From Alcaligenaceae bacterium (lineage in GTDB: Bacteria; Pseudomonadota; Gammaproteobacteria; Burkholderiales; Burkholderiaceae_B): a stretch of DNA of 62,934 nucleotides. Below are positions 8,209 through 19,686 of this stretch, in pieces. The DNA is taken from positions 1 to 62,934 of the forward strand of contig DUNB01000069.1 in assembly GCA_012839585.1 (NCBI GenBank). The letters are read 5' to 3'. Every line of letters starts with the position of its first letter. Position 1 is the stretch's first letter. Position numbers and translations under genes: made by a program. The notes beneath the pieces were generated by a model, which was not told the DNA's origin, ran no database searches, and saw only the letters and a list, made by a program, of their open reading frames with translations.

Positions 8209-10953
8209 ATGTCGCACCCAAACAGTTTTAAGGCGCGCCACGAATTATCAGTGGGATCGCAGTCCTATCAAATCTATCAGCTCTCCGCTCTACAAGACCA
8301 AGGCATGGATGTACATCGACTGCCTTATGGTCTAAAAATCCTCTTAGAAAACTTACTTCGTACCGAAGATGGTGTGAACGTGACGGCAGATGACATTCGC
8401 TTTTTAGCGAATTGGGACCCCGACGCAGCTCCGGATCATGAAATTGCATTTACGCCCGCCCGCGTGGTGTTGCAGGACTTTACCGGGGTTCCTGCAGTGG
8501 TGGATTTGGCGGCGATGCGCGAAGCCATGGCGAACTTAGGCGGTGATCCTCAACGCATTAATCCATTAGTTCCTGTAGAGCTAGTCATTGACCATTCGGT
8601 GATCGTGGATGATTTTGCGCATAATCAGTCCTTCCAGCGCAACGTGGAAATTGAATATCAACGTAACGTTGAACGCTATCAGTTTTTACGCTGGGGACAA
8701 GATGCCTTTGATAATTTCAAAGTCGTTCCACCAGGAACAGGGATTGTGCACCAAGTGAACCTAGAGCATTTGTCTCGTGTGGTGTTCACCAAAGACGAAA
8801 ATGGTACACAGCAAGCTTACCCTGATACCTGTGTGGGTACGGACTCACATACGCCGATGGTTAACGGTTTGGGTGTGGTGGCCTGGGGTGTAGGTGGTAT
8901 TGAGGCCGAGGCAGCCATGTTGGGGCAGCCTATTTCCATGCTGATTCCACGCGTGGTGGGCTTTAAGCTAAACGGTTCTTTGCCAGATGGGGTAACCGCG
9001 ACTGACTTGGTATTGACCATTACCGAAATGCTGCGCAAACATGGCGTGGTGGGTAAGTTTGTCGAATTTTATGGCCCAGGAGTAGGGGCGGTACCGTTAG
9101 CAAACCGCGCTACCATTGGGAATATGAGTCCTGAATACGGTTCTACCGTATCGATGTTCCCCATCGACGAGGAAACCACTCGCTACATGCGTTTAACAGG
9201 ACGCTCAGAAGAGCAAATTGCCTTGGTAGAGGCTTATGCTAAAGCCCAAGGTCTTTGGCATGATCCCAACCATGAACCCGTGTACTCCGAGCGCTTAGAA
9301 CTGGATTTATCGACCATTGTGCCGTCTATTGCCGGGCCTAAACGTCCTCAAGACCGTGTGCCACTCAGTTCGGCTCAACCGGCTTTCCGTAAAGAATTAG
9401 CAAAAATGCAGGGGCAGCGAAAACAAAGCAGTACCGAAGAGGACTCATTCCCCGCCTCTGATGCTCCTACTCATCAAGAGCCTGTGAAAAATACTCATGT
9501 GGTGCAAGTCACCACACCGGATGGGGAGCAATACCTCTTAGGTGATGGAGCAGTAGTGATTGCGGCGATTACATCCTGTACTAACACGTCGAATCCGAGT
9601 GTGATGATCGCGGCCGCATTACTAGCTAAAAAAGCGCATGAGCGTGGCGTGACGCGTAAGCCATGGGTAAAAACCAGTTTGGCGCCTGGCTCCAGAGTGG
9701 TCACGGATTACTACGACCGTTCGGGTCTGACACCCTATTTGGATGCACTGGGCTTTAATTTGGTCGGTTATGGCTGTACTACCTGTATTGGTAACTCGGG
9801 CCCGTTGATTCCAGAGGTGGCGGCTGCCGTAGATGAAAAAGATTTAACGGTAGTTTCTGTGTTGTCGGGTAACCGAAACTTCGAAGGCCGGATTCATCCT
9901 CAGGTGAAAATGAACTACCTGATGTCACCGCCTTTAGTGGTGGCTTATGCCATTGCCGGCACCATGAATATTGATCTGCAAAAGGATGTGTTGGCTACCG
10001 ATAAAGACGGCCAGCCCGTGTACTTGAAAGATCTCTGGCCTACCACGGAAGAAATCGAAGCAGTGATCGAAGCATCTATTAGCAAAGGCATGTACAGCCG
10101 TGGCTACGAGGATGTGTTCGCTGGTGATGAGCGCTGGCAAGAGCTACCTACTCCAAAAAGCGAGCAGTTCCATTGGGATAGCCAGTCGACTTATGTGCGT
10201 CACCCGCCCTATTTCGAGAACATGCCAGCTCAGCCTGCACCGGTGACAGATATTCATGGTGCTAGGGTGTTAGCCAAACTAGGTGATTCGGTGACTACAG
10301 ACCATATTAGTCCAGCAGGTGCGATTGCGCCGATGACACCGGCTGCGATGTATTTAGCTGATCACGGCATCGAACCACACGACTTTAACTCGTATGGCTC
10401 GCGTCGTGGTAACCATGAGGTCATGATTCGAGGCACCTTTGCCAACGTACGTTTACGTAACCAGCTGGCTCCAGGTACCGAAGGGGGCTACACTCGCGAT
10501 TTCACACAAGATGGCGCTCCTGTGGCCACCATTTATGACGCTTCGCGCCATTATATTGAGCAAAATATTCCGCTAGTTATTTTGGCGGGCCAAGAGTACG
10601 GCTCTGGGTCGTCGCGTGACTGGGCTGCCAAAGGCACGGTATTGCTTGGCGTACGAGCCGTTATTGCTGAATCCTACGAGCGTATTCACCGCTCTAACTT
10701 GCTAGGTATGGGTGTATTACCGCTGCAGTTCCCCGAAGGTCAGAATGCGAAATCACTGGGTTTATTAGGTGATGAGAGTTTTGAGATCACGGGAATTACG
10801 GCTTTAAATGAAGGGAAAATCCCTAAAACCGTACAGGTAAAAGCTGGTGATGTGAGCTTTGAGGCCATTGTGCGTATTGATACGCCTTCAGAGGCGGAAT
10901 ATTACCGTCATGGCGGCATTATGCAGTATGTGCTTCGGGGTTTAATGGCTTAA
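8209..10953 (+). CDS. acnA: aconitate hydratase AcnA
   Basis: 915 aa from ATG 8209 preceded by AAGGAGG; aconitase motifs ([52 protein letters not shown]). Confidence 0.96.
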   Translation: MSHPNSFKARHELSVGSQSYQIYQLSALQDQGMDVHRLPYGLKILLENLLRTEDGVNVTADDIRFLANWDPDAAPDHEIAFTPARVVLQDFTGVPAVVDLAAMREAMANLGGDPQRINPLVPVELVIDHSVIVDDFAHNQSFQRNVEIEYQRNVERYQFLRWGQDAFDNFKVVPPGTGIVHQVNLEHLSRVVFTKDENGTQQAYPDTCVGTDSHTPMVNGLGVVAWGVGGIEAEAAMLGQPISMLIPRVVGFKLNGSLPDGVTATDLVLTITEMLRKHGVVGKFVEFYGPGVGAVPLANRATIGNMSPEYGSTVSMFPIDEETTRYMRLTGRSEEQIALVEAYAKAQGLWHDPNHEPVYSERLELDLSTIVPSIAGPKRPQDRVPLSSAQPAFRKELAKMQGQRKQSSTEEDSFPASDAPTHQEPVKNTHVVQVTTPDGEQYLLGDGAVVIAAITSCTNTSNPSVMIAAALLAKKAHERGVTRKPWVKTSLAPGSRVVTDYYDRSGLTPYLDALGFNLVGYGCTTCIGNSGPLIPEVAAAVDEKDLTVVSVLSGNRNFEGRIHPQVKMNYLMSPPLVVAYAIAGTMNIDLQKDVLATDKDGQPVYLKDLWPTTEEIEAVIEASISKGMYSRGYEDVFAGDERWQELPTPKSEQFHWDSQSTYVRHPPYFENMPAQPAPVTDIHGARVLAKLGDSVTTDHISPAGAIAPMTPAAMYLADHGIEPHDFNSYGSRRGNHEVMIRGTFANVRLRNQLAPGTEGGYTRDFTQDGAPVATIYDASRHYIEQNIPLVILAGQEYGSGSSRDWAAKGTVLLGVRAVIAESYERIHRSNLLGMGVLPLQFPEGQNAKSLGLLGDESFEITGITALNEGKIPKTVQVKAGDVSFEAIVRIDTPSEAEYYRHGGIMQYVLRGLMA

Positions 10954-11057
10954 GGCTTGGTGTTTAAGGTTGGCGTTCTCCTCGGTCTGATTGCTGGGGG
11001 GCGCCAATTACTGATATCCTCTTCGTCCTAAGCGACGAGGCCTTCCGCGCATTTTGG

Positions 11058-11094
11058 TAAAAAGGGGTGGTTTTGATAACCACCCCTTTTTTGT
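11058..11094. terminator. bidirectional Rho-independent terminator between convergent acnA and pgi
   Basis: AAAAGGGGTGGTTTTGATAACCACCCCTTTTTT. Confidence 0.9.
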
Positions 11095-11101
11095 TTTGGA
11101 C

Positions 11102-12655
11102 TTATAGTTGCTTTTTGAGCAGATTGATCCAGTGGCTGGTAGAGACATCGTGCGCTTTAACACAAGGCTGGTCATTGAACTCGTCAATAATATCCGAGGC
11201 CAAGTGTTTGCCGTACTCTACGCCCCATTGGTCAAAGGGGTTAATGCCCCAAATCACGGCCTGCACAAAGACCTTGTGCTCATATAAAGCCAAAAGAGCC
11301 CCCAAATGGTAGGGGGTGAGGCGAGGCAGAACAATCAGCGTATTTGGTCTGCCACCTTGGTGAACACGATGTTTTGCTAACCATTCAGATTCTTTGGGAG
11401 TATGGCCTTGTTTGATGCACTCCTCGTAAGCCTGTTCTACGGTTTTGCCGCGTAACATGGCCTCGCGCTGAGCCAAACAGTTGGCAAGTAGACTTTGGTG
11501 GTGATTTTTCCAACGGTGATCGGCCTGTTGGCACATAATAAAGTCTACGGCGGCTCCATCACTACCCTGATGTAGCCACTGGAAAAAGGTGTGTTGGGCG
11601 TCTGTTCCTGGCATACCCCACACCACAGGTCCGGTAGGAACGGGCACAGGGTTTCCTGCAATGTCTACTGATTTACCTAAAGATTCCATTTCTAACTGCT
11701 GGATGTAGGGGACTAGGTGGATCAGACGGGAATCGTAGGGAGCAATATTTAAGGAAGCTATACCCAAGACACTGCGGTTGGCAATGCCATGTAAGGCCAT
11801 TTGCACCGGGGCATTGGATTCGATGGGGGCGGTTTCAAAGTGATGGTCCATAGCTGCTGCCCCAGAGTGCATCCCTGCCACTACGTCGGAGCTTACGCTA
11901 AGTGCCGTGGTTAAACCCACGCTAGACCATAAGGAAAAACGTCCGCCAACCCAATCCCAGAGTTTAAAGATATGACGTGGAGCCACGCCCCATTCGGCGG
12001 CTCGTTCGGGGTGGGCTGTAATCGCAACCACTTGATCAAATGGGTTTTTGACACCAGCCGCCTGCAACCATTCCAAAGCACGTTGACCGTTTTGCAAGGT
12101 TTCGGCTGTGGTAAAGGATTTGGAGGCGACGACCACTAAGGTGTCATGAGGGTTTAGGTCTGCGAGTCCAGCCTCGATAGCATGGCCATCAATGTTGGCA
12201 ACAAAGCGTACCTCTCGCCATAGCTTGGTATAGCCAAAAGCACCAACACTTAAACGCACACCCCAATCACTACCTCCTATCCCAATGTGCACGATATGAC
12301 GCCAACGTCGGGCTAAGTCGGCATCCCGCACAAAAGTATTGAGGCGTTCGCGTTCGTGCATCACATCAGCCGTGGCCGCAGGAGCACGCAACAGGTTGTG
12401 CCAGGCTGCACGGTGTTCTGTGGGGTTGGCAATGCCACCACTTAAGAGTAATTTGCGCTGCTCTTGAAAATGACGTTGTTCCAGTAGCTCCGCTGCGGCT
12501 TGCTGCAAGGCTGGGCTCTGACGTTGCCCGCTAAAGTCCACAGACAGACCCGCCGCATCGATTAAGCATAGTTGCTCTAAATCGGGTGTAGCCTGTTGCA
12601 CAGCCTGCGTAAAAGTGGACCAAGCGGGAAGCTGTGTAAGTGATAAGGATTGCAT
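11102..12655 (-). CDS. pgi: glucose-6-phosphate isomerase
   Basis: 517 aa; IGIGGSDWGVRL, GGRFSLWSSVGL, NPFDQWGVEYGKHLA motifs. Confidence 0.97.
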   Translation of the reverse strand: MQSLSLTQLPAWSTFTQAVQQATPDLEQLCLIDAAGLSVDFSGQRQSPALQQAAAELLEQRHFQEQRKLLLSGGIANPTEHRAAWHNLLRAPAATADVMHERERLNTFVRDADLARRWRHIVHIGIGGSDWGVRLSVGAFGYTKLWREVRFVANIDGHAIEAGLADLNPHDTLVVVASKSFTTAETLQNGQRALEWLQAAGVKNPFDQVVAITAHPERAAEWGVAPRHIFKLWDWVGGRFSLWSSVGLTTALSVSSDVVAGMHSGAAAMDHHFETAPIESNAPVQMALHGIANRSVLGIASLNIAPYDSRLIHLVPYIQQLEMESLGKSVDIAGNPVPVPTGPVVWGMPGTDAQHTFFQWLHQGSDGAAVDFIMCQQADHRWKNHHQSLLANCLAQREAMLRGKTVEQAYEECIKQGHTPKESEWLAKHRVHQGGRPNTLIVLPRLTPYHLGALLALYEHKVFVQAVIWGINPFDQWGVEYGKHLASDIIDEFNDQPCVKAHDVSTSHWINLLKKQL

Positions 12656-12670
12656 GCGAATTAAATGTGA

Positions 12671-13051
12671 TTAATTGGGATTGGGCATGGGTTTATTATC
12701 TAGGATCGCTAAAACACCACGAACTAAGCGATAAATATTCCAAATGGCCGTAGCAAATAAAATAATAATACCAATACCAATGAAAACCGTAATCATACCT
12801 AATATCGCCAAACCTAAACTAATCCAAAAAGTACGGATCTGCCAAGTGAAATGGCTGGCTAGCATAGGATCTTTAATTTCAGTGCGTTTTAGGTAGTTGA
12901 TAATAATTGCGACGATAGTGGGAATGCCACCTAAAAAATAACCAGCACCATAAAGTGCATAAATAATAATGACTAATTGGCGTTGATTCGTAGGTGGTTC
13001 ATTCACAGGGACGGCCTGTGGAGTAGGGGTAGGATAAGTCATAAGAGTCAA
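12671..13051 (-). CDS. DUF4870-like small membrane protein
   Basis: 126 aa with predicted TM helices and HFTWQIRTFWISLGL. Confidence 0.65.
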   Translation of the reverse strand: MTLMTYPTPTPQAVPVNEPPTNQRQLVIIIYALYGAGYFLGGIPTIVAIIINYLKRTEIKDPMLASHFTWQIRTFWISLGLAILGMITVFIGIGIIILFATAIWNIYRLVRGVLAILDNKPMPNPN

Positions 13052-13268
13052 TAAAAGGTAATGAATCAGTCAGTATAAAGCCAAGAGCTTTATGGTGCAT
13101 GCCATATAATAGTACCCAAACAAACCTATAGCCGTCTGCATTTGAAAAAGAGTGTTAGGAATAGGTGTCCAAACCTTAACGCACTGTGTACTTAGCTTGC
13201 TCTGTTAACGTTGTAGTGCACCAAAGGATAGCTACAGAGCTATTCTCGTTATTTTTAAGTAGGATGAC

Positions 13269-14348
13269 ATGCAAAAACATAAAGTTGCCGTAATGGCAGG
13301 AGATGGGATTGGTACCGAGGTGATGCCAGAGGGGCTACGTGTTCTAGAGGCGGTCACGCAAAAACACGGTATTGAAATGGAGTACACGCATTTTGATTGG
13401 TCTAGCGCTGACTATTATCAAAAGCATGGTGCGATGCTGCCTGAGGATTGGTTTGAGCAGTTAAAAGGCTTTGATGCGATTTTGTTTGGTGCGGTGGGTT
13501 GGCCCGAGATCGTGCCGGATCATGTGTCGCTTTGGGGCTCGTTGCTGAAATTCCGTCGTGACTTTGATCAGTACATTAATATGCGACCTGTGCGATTAAT
13601 GCCGGGCGTGCCTTGTCCATTGGCCAACAAAAAACCAGGTGACATCGATTTTGTGGTGATCCGTGAAAACACAGAAGGCGAATACACTAATTTGGGTGGT
13701 AAGATTTTTGAGGGCACCGATCGTGAGGTTGTGATCCAAGAGTCTGTGTTCACACGCATTGGTGTGGATCGTGTGTTGAAGTATGCCTTTGAGGTGGCGC
13801 AGAGTCGGCCAGCTAAGCACCTAAGTTCTGCGACTAAATCTAATGGTTTGGCGATTAGTATGCCTTACTGGGATGAGCGCTTGGTTAATATGGCCGAGCA
13901 ATACCCAGAGATCCGCTGGGACAAACACCACATTGATATTATGGCCGCGCGCTTTGTGTTGCAGCCCGAACAATTTGACGTGGTCGTAGCGTCGAATCTA
14001 TTTGGTGATATTTTGTCCGACTTGGGTCCTGCGTGTACGGGAACTGTAGGTATCGCGCCTTCGGCTAACTTAAACCCAGAGCGTCACTTCCCTTCTTTGT
14101 TTGAACCGGTGCATGGTTCAGCCCCTGATATTGCAGGCAAAAACATTGCAAATCCAGTGGCTATGATTTGGTCGGCGGCAATGATGCTAGAGTTTTTGGG
14201 TCAGGGCGATGCCAAATATCAAGCGGCCTACGATGACATGATGCAAGCGATCGAGCACAGCTTAGAGCACGGTCCACGCACGGCAGATTTGGGTGGCACG
14301 GCGAGCACCACCGAAGTAGGTCAAGCCATTGCTGCTTTGATCGCGTAG
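13269..14348 (+). CDS. tartrate dehydrogenase / D-malate dehydrogenase (decarboxylating)
   Basis: 359 aa IPMDH-like; MAGDGIGTEVMPEGLRVLEAV, VVIRENTEGEYTNLGG, NLFGDILSDLGPACTGTVGIAPSANLNPE. Confidence 0.9.
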   Translation: MQKHKVAVMAGDGIGTEVMPEGLRVLEAVTQKHGIEMEYTHFDWSSADYYQKHGAMLPEDWFEQLKGFDAILFGAVGWPEIVPDHVSLWGSLLKFRRDFDQYINMRPVRLMPGVPCPLANKKPGDIDFVVIRENTEGEYTNLGGKIFEGTDREVVIQESVFTRIGVDRVLKYAFEVAQSRPAKHLSSATKSNGLAISMPYWDERLVNMAEQYPEIRWDKHHIDIMAARFVLQPEQFDVVVASNLFGDILSDLGPACTGTVGIAPSANLNPERHFPSLFEPVHGSAPDIAGKNIANPVAMIWSAAMMLEFLGQGDAKYQAAYDDMMQAIEHSLEHGPRTADLGGTASTTEVGQAIAALIA

Positions 14349-14371
14349 TTATTTTTATCGGTATCCATAAC

Positions 14372-14403
14372 GCAAAAAAAGTCACCAATCGGTGACTTTT
14401 TTG
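14372..14403. terminator. bidirectional Rho-independent terminator
   Basis: AAAAAAAGTCACCAATCGGTGACTTTTTTG between convergent genes. Confidence 0.88.
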
Positions 14404-14500
14404 TTTCGAATGAGTGATAATTTATCAGATTGCGGGAAAAGCCTTGTCGTACAGGGCGGGGATGAGTAGCACGGACGGTACCGCCATCCTTTGACGCTAA

Positions 14501-15178
14501 TTACTTGGGGCGGCGCATATCAAATAGGGTGTCATCGGTGATTTCATAGTAATCACCGGGACCACCACCACGCAAAATGGGGCGACCAGAGGCGCAATGG
14601 TAAATACCGTCTTTGATCAGATCCGGAGAAATGTGTACGGCCACGGCCTCGCCTAAAACCATCCAGGTATCAAGCAGCTTGCCTTCGTGATCCGTGAGCT
14701 GAAAGTGTTTGGTGACTTTGCATTCTATAGAGGCACGGCTTTCACCCACGCGTGGTGCGGCAATGAGTTGGCTGGCAATAGGGGTCAATTTAGCAAATTC
14801 AAATTCATTGACCGATTGCATGGTGCTGGTTTGGTTCATGGGCTCAGCCAAATCACGGGAAGCTAGGTTCCACGTGAATACACCGGTTTCAATCGCATTA
14901 CGGACACTGTCTTTATAACCTACGCTGGAAAAGGCAATGATAGGCGGCTGATAATTAAAAATATTACAAAAGCTATAAGGAGCCAGGTTTGGATTGCCGT
15001 CCGCGTCTTGGGTACCGATCCAACCAATCACGCGGGGTCCTACGATGGAGCTAATCGGATCATGGCGTAGACCGTGACCTTTTAGAGGCTCGTAAGAATG
15101 ATAGTTATTCTGCACAGTTGTCTCTTTTAGTAAAGCAAAAATAGAATAGGGTTCGGGAATATCCCGATAGGAACTCAC
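14501..15178 (-). CDS. flavin reductase family protein
   Basis: 225 aa; PRVIGWIGTQDADGNPNLAPYSFCNIFNYQPPIIAFSS. Confidence 0.82.
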   Translation of the reverse strand: MSSYRDIPEPYSIFALLKETTVQNNYHSYEPLKGHGLRHDPISSIVGPRVIGWIGTQDADGNPNLAPYSFCNIFNYQPPIIAFSSVGYKDSVRNAIETGVFTWNLASRDLAEPMNQTSTMQSVNEFEFAKLTPIASQLIAAPRVGESRASIECKVTKHFQLTDHEGKLLDTWMVLGEAVAVHISPDLIKDGIYHCASGRPILRGGGPGDYYEITDDTLFDMRRPK

Positions 15179-15275
15179 ATACTTTACAACTAAAATAATT
15201 AATCGGCAAGATGCCGATTTCCTGGTCGTTCTTGGGTTTTAGCTGTATTGCCCAATGCTTTTTGGGGCCATTACT

Positions 15276-16247
15276 ATGTCACCGAACTCGACACACTGGC
15301 AGGACTTTACCTCGAATGACGTTGATCAGGTGCAGTCCTCTGTCAGCTCCATGATTAAACCGCATCGCCTTAGCTTAAAAAAGGCCTCGCAGCCTTTGCA
15401 AACACGGATGCGATTTGCTCAATTTGGTCAAATTTCCTTAGTACGCTTAGGCTACGGGGCAGATGTGCGCATCCAGCCTGATGAGCTAGCCGGTTTTTAT
15501 CTGATTCAATTACCCCAGTATGGTCAGGCTTTGGTACGTTGTGGCGGGGAGGAGGTTGAGTCTTCTCCGAAGGTCGCAACCGTATTAAATCCCAATGCCG
15601 AAATTGATATGGTTTGGCGTGCCAATAACGAACAATTAATGCTAAAAATCGATCGTTTTTTGATCGAACAATTGGTACGGGGCATGGATATGGATGTGCC
15701 CGAGTCAGGTTTGGTGTTTCCGGTAAAACTCGAAGGCCATTTGTCCGTTAACTGGCAGTTAATGATGCGATATTTAGTTGACTGCGCACGGCATGCGGAA
15801 TCCATCTTACAGTCTCCTTTATTAATTTCCCAACTAGAACAGTTGGCAGCCACCACCTTTTTGGGGGTGCACTCACCGCTGGCCCCAGAAAAACCACGGG
15901 TGCAGGGCAGGGTACTACCTAAACATATTCGTTTGGTAGAAAACTACCTCTATGAACATGCCGATCAGGTGATTCGCGTAGAAGAACTGGCGGCTTTGGC
16001 TCAGATCAGTATTCGTAGCTTACATGCGGGGTTTAAAGAGTACTGTGGCATTAGTCCTATGCAGTATTTACGTCAAATCCGTTTAGATCGAGCGCGGACC
16101 GACTTACTGCAGACCGAGGACGCAACCACTTCGGTAGCCGATGTGGCGTTGCGCTGGGGTTTTATGCACCAAGGTCGCTTTAGTGCAGAGTACAAACAGC
16201 GTTTTGGTGAAACCCCAAGCCAAAGTCTACAGCGCGCTCGCGCCTGA
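15276..16247 (+). CDS. AraC family transcriptional regulator
   Basis: C-terminal AraC HTH (HADQVIRVEELAALAQISIRSLHAGFKEYCGISPMQYLRQIRLDRARTDLL...RFSAEYKQRFGETPSQSL). Confidence 0.92.
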   Translation: MSPNSTHWQDFTSNDVDQVQSSVSSMIKPHRLSLKKASQPLQTRMRFAQFGQISLVRLGYGADVRIQPDELAGFYLIQLPQYGQALVRCGGEEVESSPKVATVLNPNAEIDMVWRANNEQLMLKIDRFLIEQLVRGMDMDVPESGLVFPVKLEGHLSVNWQLMMRYLVDCARHAESILQSPLLISQLEQLAATTFLGVHSPLAPEKPRVQGRVLPKHIRLVENYLYEHADQVIRVEELAALAQISIRSLHAGFKEYCGISPMQYLRQIRLDRARTDLLQTEDATTSVADVALRWGFMHQGRFSAEYKQRFGETPSQSLQRARA

Positions 16248-16252
16248 TGCCT

Positions 16253-17839
16253 CTATTTTTTGGCGATACGCTGGGCCGCCAAATAGCCGGATTGCCCACC
16301 TAAACCAGGACCTGGGTGCACTGAGGCACCAATATGATGCAGGTTCGGTACAGGTGTTTTTCCTGTACGAGCTTTGGACTCACCCGCAAAGGGCCGCATA
16401 AAGAAAAATTGATCCGGTGAGCACACGCCAGAATAAGGATCACCACCCACTAGGTTGATATTCCATTGTTCTAGATCAGCAGGACTAAAGGCACGATGAC
16501 CAATAATATGTTGGGTCCAACCGGGCATCACACTTTCTAAACGCTGCTTGACGCGCTCTACCATAGCCTCACGCACCGCTTCGTTCCATTTACCATCGGC
16601 AGGCACAGGGATTTCATTGGCCGCATCGGCTTTGATGCTAGAGGGCATATCCTGCATTTGCACCCATAAAATCCAAGAACCATCAGGGGCTCGGGTGGGG
16701 TCTACGGCCACAGGCTGGCCTACTGCTAAGGTGGGCTTGCTTGGTAGCCAACCGTTATTGGCTTCCACCACAGAGGCGCAGACTTGTTCCATGCTTTCCG
16801 TTACGTGGACCATGGGAACATGGATCAGTTCTTCGTTAATCCAGGTGGGTTTTTCTTTTAAGGCAAAATGAATTTGCATACCACCACGTCCGTAGCGGTA
16901 GGCTTTGGCTTGATCTTTATAGCGTTGTTCGGCATTGGGTAATAACTGTTCGTAAAGCTGATTAGGCGTTACGTTACACACCACGGCTTTTTTGGCTAAG
17001 TATTGCTCAGAGCCAACACGTACGCCGGTGGCTTTGCCATTTTCAACCAGGATCTGATCCACGTGTTTGCCTGTGAGAACGCGACCGCCCCTTTTTTCGA
17101 TGATCTTGATAAAGGCTTTGACGATGTTGTAGCTGCCGCCCTCAACCACTGGCATGCCCCCTGCGACTACAGCAGAAAAGGTGAGTTTGCCAATGAGTGA
17201 GGAAGAGGCTTCGTCGGGGCCTAAGCCGCTGTGCAACACCCACGGCGCGATCATGGCGCGTGTGGCGTCACCTTGTAGTTCACGTTCAGCCCAACGACGA
17301 AAGTTTTCTAGAGACTGAGAGGCAAACTGCATCATGCCGTCTACGCCGCGTTCGCGCCAGGATTTGAAAACTAATTTGCTGGTCTCCCAGCTGTACGGTT
17401 CGCCGCCCATTAAGCCAAAGACTAAGGGGGCGTCTGGACCAAACATGTTGGCTGCTGCGGCACCCACAGCATCCCCATCACCAGGGGTGATTTGGTTCAA
17501 GCGTTGAATGGTGTCATCCATGTCTTGACGCAAAGCAATGCCCACACCGTCGGGCGTGGCTAATCCGGTGCTATACGAGCTGCTTACAAAGCGTACGCCG
17601 GCTTCCTCTAGGGGTTTAGCGAGCTCGGCATAAGCAGGTCCCCCTACAAAAAGGGGGTACCAGCTAGAAAACACATCATGAGTAAAACCGGGGAAAAGCG
17701 TTTCGGTGCGTATACAGCCACCGGCAACGGCATTACGTTCTAATACGGTGACGTTGAGACCGCGCTCAGAAAGTAGGGCGGCACAACTGAGTGAGTTCAT
17801 GCCACTACCTACAATCACCACATCACTTTGTTGCTGCAT
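16253..17839 (-). CDS. phytoene dehydrogenase-like NAD(P)/FAD-dependent oxidoreductase
   Basis: 528 aa; DVVIVGSGMNSLSCAALLSERGLNVTVLERNAVAGG; C-terminal LHHIGASVHPGPGLGGQSGYLAAQRIA. Confidence 0.85.
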   Translation of the reverse strand: MQQQSDVVIVGSGMNSLSCAALLSERGLNVTVLERNAVAGGCIRTETLFPGFTHDVFSSWYPLFVGGPAYAELAKPLEEAGVRFVSSSYSTGLATPDGVGIALRQDMDDTIQRLNQITPGDGDAVGAAAANMFGPDAPLVFGLMGGEPYSWETSKLVFKSWRERGVDGMMQFASQSLENFRRWAERELQGDATRAMIAPWVLHSGLGPDEASSSLIGKLTFSAVVAGGMPVVEGGSYNIVKAFIKIIEKRGGRVLTGKHVDQILVENGKATGVRVGSEQYLAKKAVVCNVTPNQLYEQLLPNAEQRYKDQAKAYRYGRGGMQIHFALKEKPTWINEELIHVPMVHVTESMEQVCASVVEANNGWLPSKPTLAVGQPVAVDPTRAPDGSWILWVQMQDMPSSIKADAANEIPVPADGKWNEAVREAMVERVKQRLESVMPGWTQHIIGHRAFSPADLEQWNINLVGGDPYSGVCSPDQFFFMRPFAGESKARTGKTPVPNLHHIGASVHPGPGLGGQSGYLAAQRIAKK

Positions 17840-17861
17840 GGATGTCTCCTTGATGCTGTGC

Positions 17862-18380
17862 TTATAGGTCTATGCGAGTGAACTTGCCGCGATGGAAAAC
17901 GGCTGGCTCGTGTTCGGTAATAGTGCTATGGCGCACCACACGACCAATAAATAGGGTGTGGTCGCCGCCTTCGTGCTGACGATAGTTTTCACACACAAAG
18001 GTAGCAACACAGTCATCAATTAGGGGGACACCTTCCTCGCCATCCACATGAGAAACCAGGGCAAACTTGTCTTCGACTTTGGAGTTGGCAAAACCCAAGG
18101 CCGCCTCGGTTTGGCTTTGGCTGATCACGTTAATCGCAAAATAATTGCAATTTTCGAATACAGATAAGCTTGGCGAATGGTTGACGAGGCTCCACATAAT
18201 TAGTGGTGGCTCTAGGGATAGCGAGGAAAAGGAGTTAATGGTCAAGCCCACAGGCCGTCCTTCCGGAGTGCGTGTTGTAACAATGGCAACACCGGTAGGG
18301 AAATGGCCTAGTGCTTGTCTAAATGCGCGGCTGTCGAACAAGTTGACGTTGGTTTCGGGTTCCATAATGGCCTGTGACAT
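17862..18380 (-). CDS. flavin reductase (two-component monooxygenase reductase)
   Basis: 172 aa; FPTGVAIVTTRTPEGRPVGLTINSFSSLSLEPPLIMWSL. Confidence 0.9.
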   Translation of the reverse strand: MSQAIMEPETNVNLFDSRAFRQALGHFPTGVAIVTTRTPEGRPVGLTINSFSSLSLEPPLIMWSLVNHSPSLSVFENCNYFAINVISQSQTEAALGFANSKVEDKFALVSHVDGEEGVPLIDDCVATFVCENYRQHEGGDHTLFIGRVVRHSTITEHEPAVFHRGKFTRIDL

Positions 18381-18407
18381 GAGTTGACTCCTTAAAAATA
18401 CTACAAA

Positions 18408-19652
18408 TTAAGCGACCGCGGGTATTTGAGCTTTAGTCTGAACGAGTTTTTCAGCTTCGGCTAAATCGCCCCATGCTGGGTATAACACCGGTGGGTGATC
18501 AAAAGCATTGGCCATGAAATGAGCCAAACCTGGGTGCTGATCAGCACCAGTTAATAGAGCCAGCGCTTGTGGGGTTGGAGGGAGCAACATAGAGTTAGTC
18601 CAAGCAACAACCTGGTTGGCGTATTCCCAGTATTTTTCAAAGGTGGCTTCCATCCAGGCGCGATCAAATTGTTGCTCGCCGTGCTCTAAAATGCGGTCTA
18701 AGTATACTTGTGCACATTTGGCGGCGTTGTTAGAGCCTTGGCCTGTAATGGGGTCATTAACCACTACAGCATCACCCATACCCAACACAATATTGCCAGA
18801 GGGCAAAGTGAGCACAGGCTTACGCACTGTGGGAGGGAAGCTACCAGCTAGGTAGCCTTGATCGTCTGTGAGTTCGCAGTTACGGGCGCGATCGGCCTCC
18901 CAAGGGAGGAACTCTTGCAAGAAGGAAATGCTGCGCTCAAAGTGCTCTTGGGGACTCTTGGCATCACGGAAGCGATCCAGTGGGCCGCCAGGGATTCCTT
19001 CAAACACCATGATATCGCATGGACCAGATAGGGTTAGGGAGGGGAAGACGAAGTATTCGCCCACACCGGGGATAAAGTTAAAGGAAACGCGAGAGTATTC
19101 TGGAGTGGGCTCCAAGCCATGCACATAGGTTAACGCCAAGGCGCGTTGTGGCTTATCGAAAGGAGAGCGAGAGGCGTCGCGTTCAAACAAGCGCACCACA
19201 TCACCTTTACCCGCAGCTAAGATGGTCAATTCGTATTCATTGCTGATGCGTTCTAGTTCAGCTACACCTACGTCCTCGAAGAACACCTTACCACCACGTT
19301 TTTCGAACTCCTCGATCCATATCGGCATTTTGAGGCGTTGGTCAGTGGCTTGGGCGACGCGATCTAGGCGGCCGCTCCAGTCGACAGCTTTGGTGTCAGG
19401 CTGCTCTGGGTTAGGTAGTGCAAAGCCAATGCCTTCGACGGGAGGGCATTCGTCTTCCCAGTAGTTGATGCCTAGACGACGTTCTACGTCTAGCGCATTA
19501 GCAAACATACACTGACTCGACATCACACGTCCTTGGCGGACTTGATCAGGAGTGCGGTTTGTGTAAAGGGCGACCTCGTAACCTTTGTCTAAGAGGCCGA
19601 AAGCCACGGGCATGCCAGCTTGGCCGCCACCGATAATTGCAATTTTACGCAT
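18408..19652 (-). CDS. styrene/indole monooxygenase-like FAD-dependent oxygenase (StyA/IifC/IndA-type)
   Basis: MRKIAIIGGGQAGMPVAFGLLDKGYEVALYTNRTPDQVRQGRVMSSQCMF; styrene monooxygenase-type architecture paired with a flavin reductase. Confidence 0.85.
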   Translation of the reverse strand: MRKIAIIGGGQAGMPVAFGLLDKGYEVALYTNRTPDQVRQGRVMSSQCMFANALDVERRLGINYWEDECPPVEGIGFALPNPEQPDTKAVDWSGRLDRVAQATDQRLKMPIWIEEFEKRGGKVFFEDVGVAELERISNEYELTILAAGKGDVVRLFERDASRSPFDKPQRALALTYVHGLEPTPEYSRVSFNFIPGVGEYFVFPSLTLSGPCDIMVFEGIPGGPLDRFRDAKSPQEHFERSISFLQEFLPWEADRARNCELTDDQGYLAGSFPPTVRKPVLTLPSGNIVLGMGDAVVVNDPITGQGSNNAAKCAQVYLDRILEHGEQQFDRAWMEATFEKYWEYANQVVAWTNSMLLPPTPQALALLTGADQHPGLAHFMANAFDHPPVLYPAWGDLAEAEKLVQTKAQIPAVA

Positions 19653-19686
19653 AATAAGTCTCCAGGTGCTTTTTTGGGATAGTGGT

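Noticed and set aside
8078-8335. 85-aa plus-strand ORF overlapping the acnA start
   Set aside because: Overlaps acnA in another frame; the AAGGAGG before ATG 8209 clearly serves acnA.
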